Shown here: positions 6,460 through 8,437 of the stretch, one piece after another
How the letters are laid out: each line of letters begins with the position of its first letter
Numbering within the stretch: position 1 is the first letter of the stretch
Source: Wolbachia endosymbiont of Mansonella ozzardi
Lineage (GTDB): Bacteria; Pseudomonadota; Alphaproteobacteria; Rickettsiales; Anaplasmataceae
Direction of reading: 5' to 3'
Assembly (NCBI RefSeq): GCF_020278625.1
Contig: NZ_JADAKK010000042.1
Location: 1-8,437, forward strand
Length of the DNA stretch: 8,437 nt
Translations under genes and position numbers: made by a program
The notes under the pieces: model-generated
Told to the model about the DNA's origin: nothing
Seen by the model: the letters and a program-made list of their open reading frames with translations, nothing else
Databases searched by the model: none

Positions 6460-8437
6460 ATGAGTACAGACATAACTGCACTAACTAATAATGTAGGTAA
6501 ATTAGGTGAATGCACAGATAAAAATGAAAAGCAAGAGCAGGATAGAAAAGAAAAAGACGAGCAATTGAGTAGCGCTATAGAGAAAAAGGTAAAAAAAGAA
6601 GAGAATAAGCGTGAAAAACCGAGAGGTCGAGATGGAATTATCAAGGAATGTGAAAAGTTATTCAAGGAGGGTGCCAGCCCTGAAGTATCAACTAAATTAG
6701 AAGAGTCGCTTAGAGGACAAGAGAAATATCATAGGTATTATGTTCAGCGTTTTCTTCCAGTACTAGATAAAAAAATAAAGCAGTCAGAGGAAATATCAAG
6801 TAAAATAAAAAATCAAGTTGGACAGGTAATTTCAGAAATCACTTGTAATAGCAAATATTGTTTTAATAGTATTATCTACAGTCAAGTTGAAGATAATCGT
6901 AAAGCAGAAACAAGCAACAGAGTAACGAATAACAGTGTTCAATTACTAAAAGCGATCAAAAATAGAAACAATAGGAAGTTTGGAAGATATCTAAAAAATT
7001 GCACGGATATTAGAAACATAAGAAATGAGGAAGAAAAAAATATTTTACATCTTATTGCGTCATTAGAAGGAAAACTGAAACTCAAGTTTTTAGGTACCCT
7101 AATTAAAACAATTACCGGGGAAAATCTAATACAACTCATTAATAGTAAAAATCGGAACGGAAAAACTTCCCTTCAAGTGGCATTAATTGACAAGATAAAA
7201 AAAGGAAAACATGGGTCTCATACAATCCAAAATAACGATAATACACTTAAGTTCCTCGTAACACTATTGGAACATGGGGCCAAGCCAGATCAGTTAAAAT
7301 TGCAAACACTGCAAGGTTTAGATGAAAGGCAAAATGAATATTATCGTAAATTTTTGGAGAAACTAGCAGAGTCAATAAAGAAACCTGAATTAAAATTAGA
7401 GTCAGAAATAGAAGCAAAAATTAAAGAAATTATACTATGTGCTATAAATACTCCGGACAGTAATGGTAATTACCTATTACATTCAGCAATTAACAATTAT
7501 GATAAAAAACGTTTCAAAGAACTATTGGAGAAAGGGGCGGATGTTAGCCTTAAAGATGCAAATGGCAACAATGCTTTACACCTAATTGCAAAATTGGAGA
7601 AAGAACAAAAGCTCGAGTTTTTAAATGCAATATTAAATATAAGCAAATGGGAAGGAAAAGAGCCACTTAAGGTTCAATTAAGAGAGACTATAAATGCTGA
7701 TCAAGGTGGGAAAACACCAATGCAAATAGCATTAATTGCTGAGATAACCAAGAATAAGCATAACTTTATTGTTTGGGAAAGCAATACGATTAAATTTTGC
7801 ATAAGATTACTAGAGGGAGGTGCTCACCCTAACCAATTGAAGCTAGCAGAAAGCAGCTTATTTCAAGAGCGAAAAGTATACTACCATAGTTTCCTGCTAA
7901 AACTAAGCAAATTAGTACAAAAGTCTAAGTTAGACCAGGAGACAAAGAACTTGGTTACAATTCAAGTCGGGAAGATTATCAATGATGGCTATCCATTACA
8001 TCAAGCAGTTTTGGACAGAAATGTATATCATTTTAATGAGTTGCTAAGGAGTGGCTATGATATCACTACTAAAAATGCAGAAGAAAATACAGTTTTACAT
8101 TATGCCGTAAAATTAGATGAGGGAGCAAAGTATGAATTTACTGAGCTTATACTAGAAAAAAACAAAGAGTTGGTAAATACTCCGAATAGAAAGGGACAAA
8201 CGCCTTTTCACCAATTGCTTCGGCATATAAAAGAAAAGAGTGAGGATCGATCATGTACAGATAGAAAATTTGAAAGAACAAATAGGTATAAAACCCTAGA
8301 ACTATTACTACGAAGTGATACTGATATTACTGCTCAGGATAAAGAAGGAAATAATACTCTGCACTATATTGCTTCACTTAGAGGGGAGCAAAAAGTTACA
8401 TGCTTGAAGTTGATTTTAAGTTTAGTGAAAGAAAAAA
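6460..8437 (+). CDS. Ankyrin-repeat protein, partial (runs off the window)
   Basis: The frame stays open from ATG 6460 to the last base, giving 659 residues with no stop; the C-terminus is outside the window. Residues 20-56 are very rich in Lys and Glu and probably form a charged helix or coiled coil. From about 159 come divergent ankyrin hairpins: NILHLIASL (194-202), GKTSLQVALI (234-243), LLHSAI with LLEKGADV (339-362), NALHLIAKL (371-379), GKTPMQIALI (417-426), PLHQAV (512-517), TVLHYAV (544-550), GQTPFHQLL (579-587) and NTLHYIASL (632-640). They fall into large super-repeats with a non-ankyrin helical linker. No signal peptide or membrane segment is visible. Ankyrin proteins are common in Wolbachia and relatives, and some ankyrin proteins of relatives are type IV effectors that bind host proteins; that role is inferred here only from family and context. 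Codon use and AT-richness resemble the neighbours, so recent foreign origin is not suggested. Confidence 0.9.
   Translation, partial: MSTDITALTNNVGKLGECTDKNEKQEQDRKEKDEQLSSAIEKKVKKEENKREKPRGRDGIIKECEKLFKEGASPEVSTKLEESLRGQEKYHRYYVQRFLPVLDKKIKQSEEISSKIKNQVGQVISEITCNSKYCFNSIIYSQVEDNRKAETSNRVTNNSVQLLKAIKNRNNRKFGRYLKNCTDIRNIRNEEEKNILHLIASLEGKLKLKFLGTLIKTITGENLIQLINSKNRNGKTSLQVALIDKIKKGKHGSHTIQNNDNTLKFLVTLLEHGAKPDQLKLQTLQGLDERQNEYYRKFLEKLAESIKKPELKLESEIEAKIKEIILCAINTPDSNGNYLLHSAINNYDKKRFKELLEKGADVSLKDANGNNALHLIAKLEKEQKLEFLNAILNISKWEGKEPLKVQLRETINADQGGKTPMQIALIAEITKNKHNFIVWESNTIKFCIRLLEGGAHPNQLKLAESSLFQERKVYYHSFLLKLSKLVQKSKLDQETKNLVTIQVGKIINDGYPLHQAVLDRNVYHFNELLRSGYDITTKNAEENTVLHYAVKLDEGAKYEFTELILEKNKELVNTPNRKGQTPFHQLLRHIKEKSEDRSCTDRKFERTNRYKTLELLLRSDTDITAQDKEGNNTLHYIASLRGEQKVTCLKLILSLVKEK
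6934..8437 (+). repeat. Ankyrin super-repeat units of about 173-180 residues
   Basis: Unit A covers residues 159-335 (6934-7464) and unit B 336-509 (7465-7986). Unit C starts at 510 (7987) and is shorter. Each full unit holds three ankyrin-like hairpins and then a helical linker with the core GAxPxQLKL...YYxxFLxKL. Equivalent landmarks are HLIA at H197 and H374 (177 apart), LLEHGAKPDQLKL and LLEGGAHPNQLKL (181 apart) and YYRKFLEKL and YYHSFLLKL (180 apart). In unit C the third hairpin runs straight into the next unit's second (LLLRSDTDITAQDKEGNNTLHYIASL region, 615-640), skipping the linker. Copies are diverged at protein level, so the duplication is old. Confidence 0.7.

Noticed and set aside
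6441..7139. Two minus-strand frames (74 and 66 codons) opposite the ankyrin gene
   Set aside because: Their Ser/Phe-rich content is what Lys/Glu-rich + strand codons give when read in reverse; the + frame is open for the whole stretch and has ankyrin motifs.
1..8437. CRISPR array, transposase, toxin-antitoxin pair or phage module
   Set aside because: No regularly spaced direct repeats and no proteins of these families are seen on either strand; the open frames are acnA, putA and the ankyrin gene.

Overview
The window looks like chromosomal sequence from an obligate intracellular alphaproteobacterium of the Rickettsiales, most probably Wolbachia. The basis is strongly AT-rich DNA with AT-rich codon choice, a short PutA without the DNA-binding domain, an IRP/AcnA-type aconitase, and a long lysine- and glutamate-rich ankyrin-repeat protein next to core metabolic genes. 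The genus is an inference from gene content and sequence style; no search was run.

Layout, all on the + strand: (1) bases 1-248 hold the probable last codons of an upstream gene, a good candidate intrinsic terminator, and a candidate acnA promoter with a conspicuous palindrome in it. (2) 249-2852 is acnA, intact. (3) 2853-2979 is a short spacer with a weak terminator-like hairpin, a perfect extended -10 promoter element and a small dyad where putA transcription should start. (4) 2980-6120 is putA, an intact bifunctional proline dehydrogenase/P5C dehydrogenase. (5) 6121-6459 is a spacer with no convincing gene. It holds a GC-richer patch, a long imperfect inverted repeat and a 24-codon ORF with a good ribosome binding site. 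(6) From 6460 to the window end runs an ankyrin-repeat ORF (659 codons visible, no stop), built from a 173-180-residue super-repeat.

acnA and putA both serve carbon and energy supply. PutA turns proline into glutamate, which can enter the TCA cycle as 2-oxoglutarate; aconitase works in the same cycle. This fits an endosymbiont that lives on host amino acids. Each gene seems to have its own promoter, so they are neighbours rather than a tight operon. The ankyrin protein belongs to the accessory, host-interaction class and has no evident metabolic link to them.

The most interesting items are the nested super-repeat of the ankyrin protein, the palindromes at the acnA and putA promoters, and the unexplained inverted repeat with a mini-ORF between putA and the ankyrin gene. 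I see no CRISPR array, tRNA, rRNA, transposase or phage gene, and nothing that clearly amounts to a new multi-gene system.
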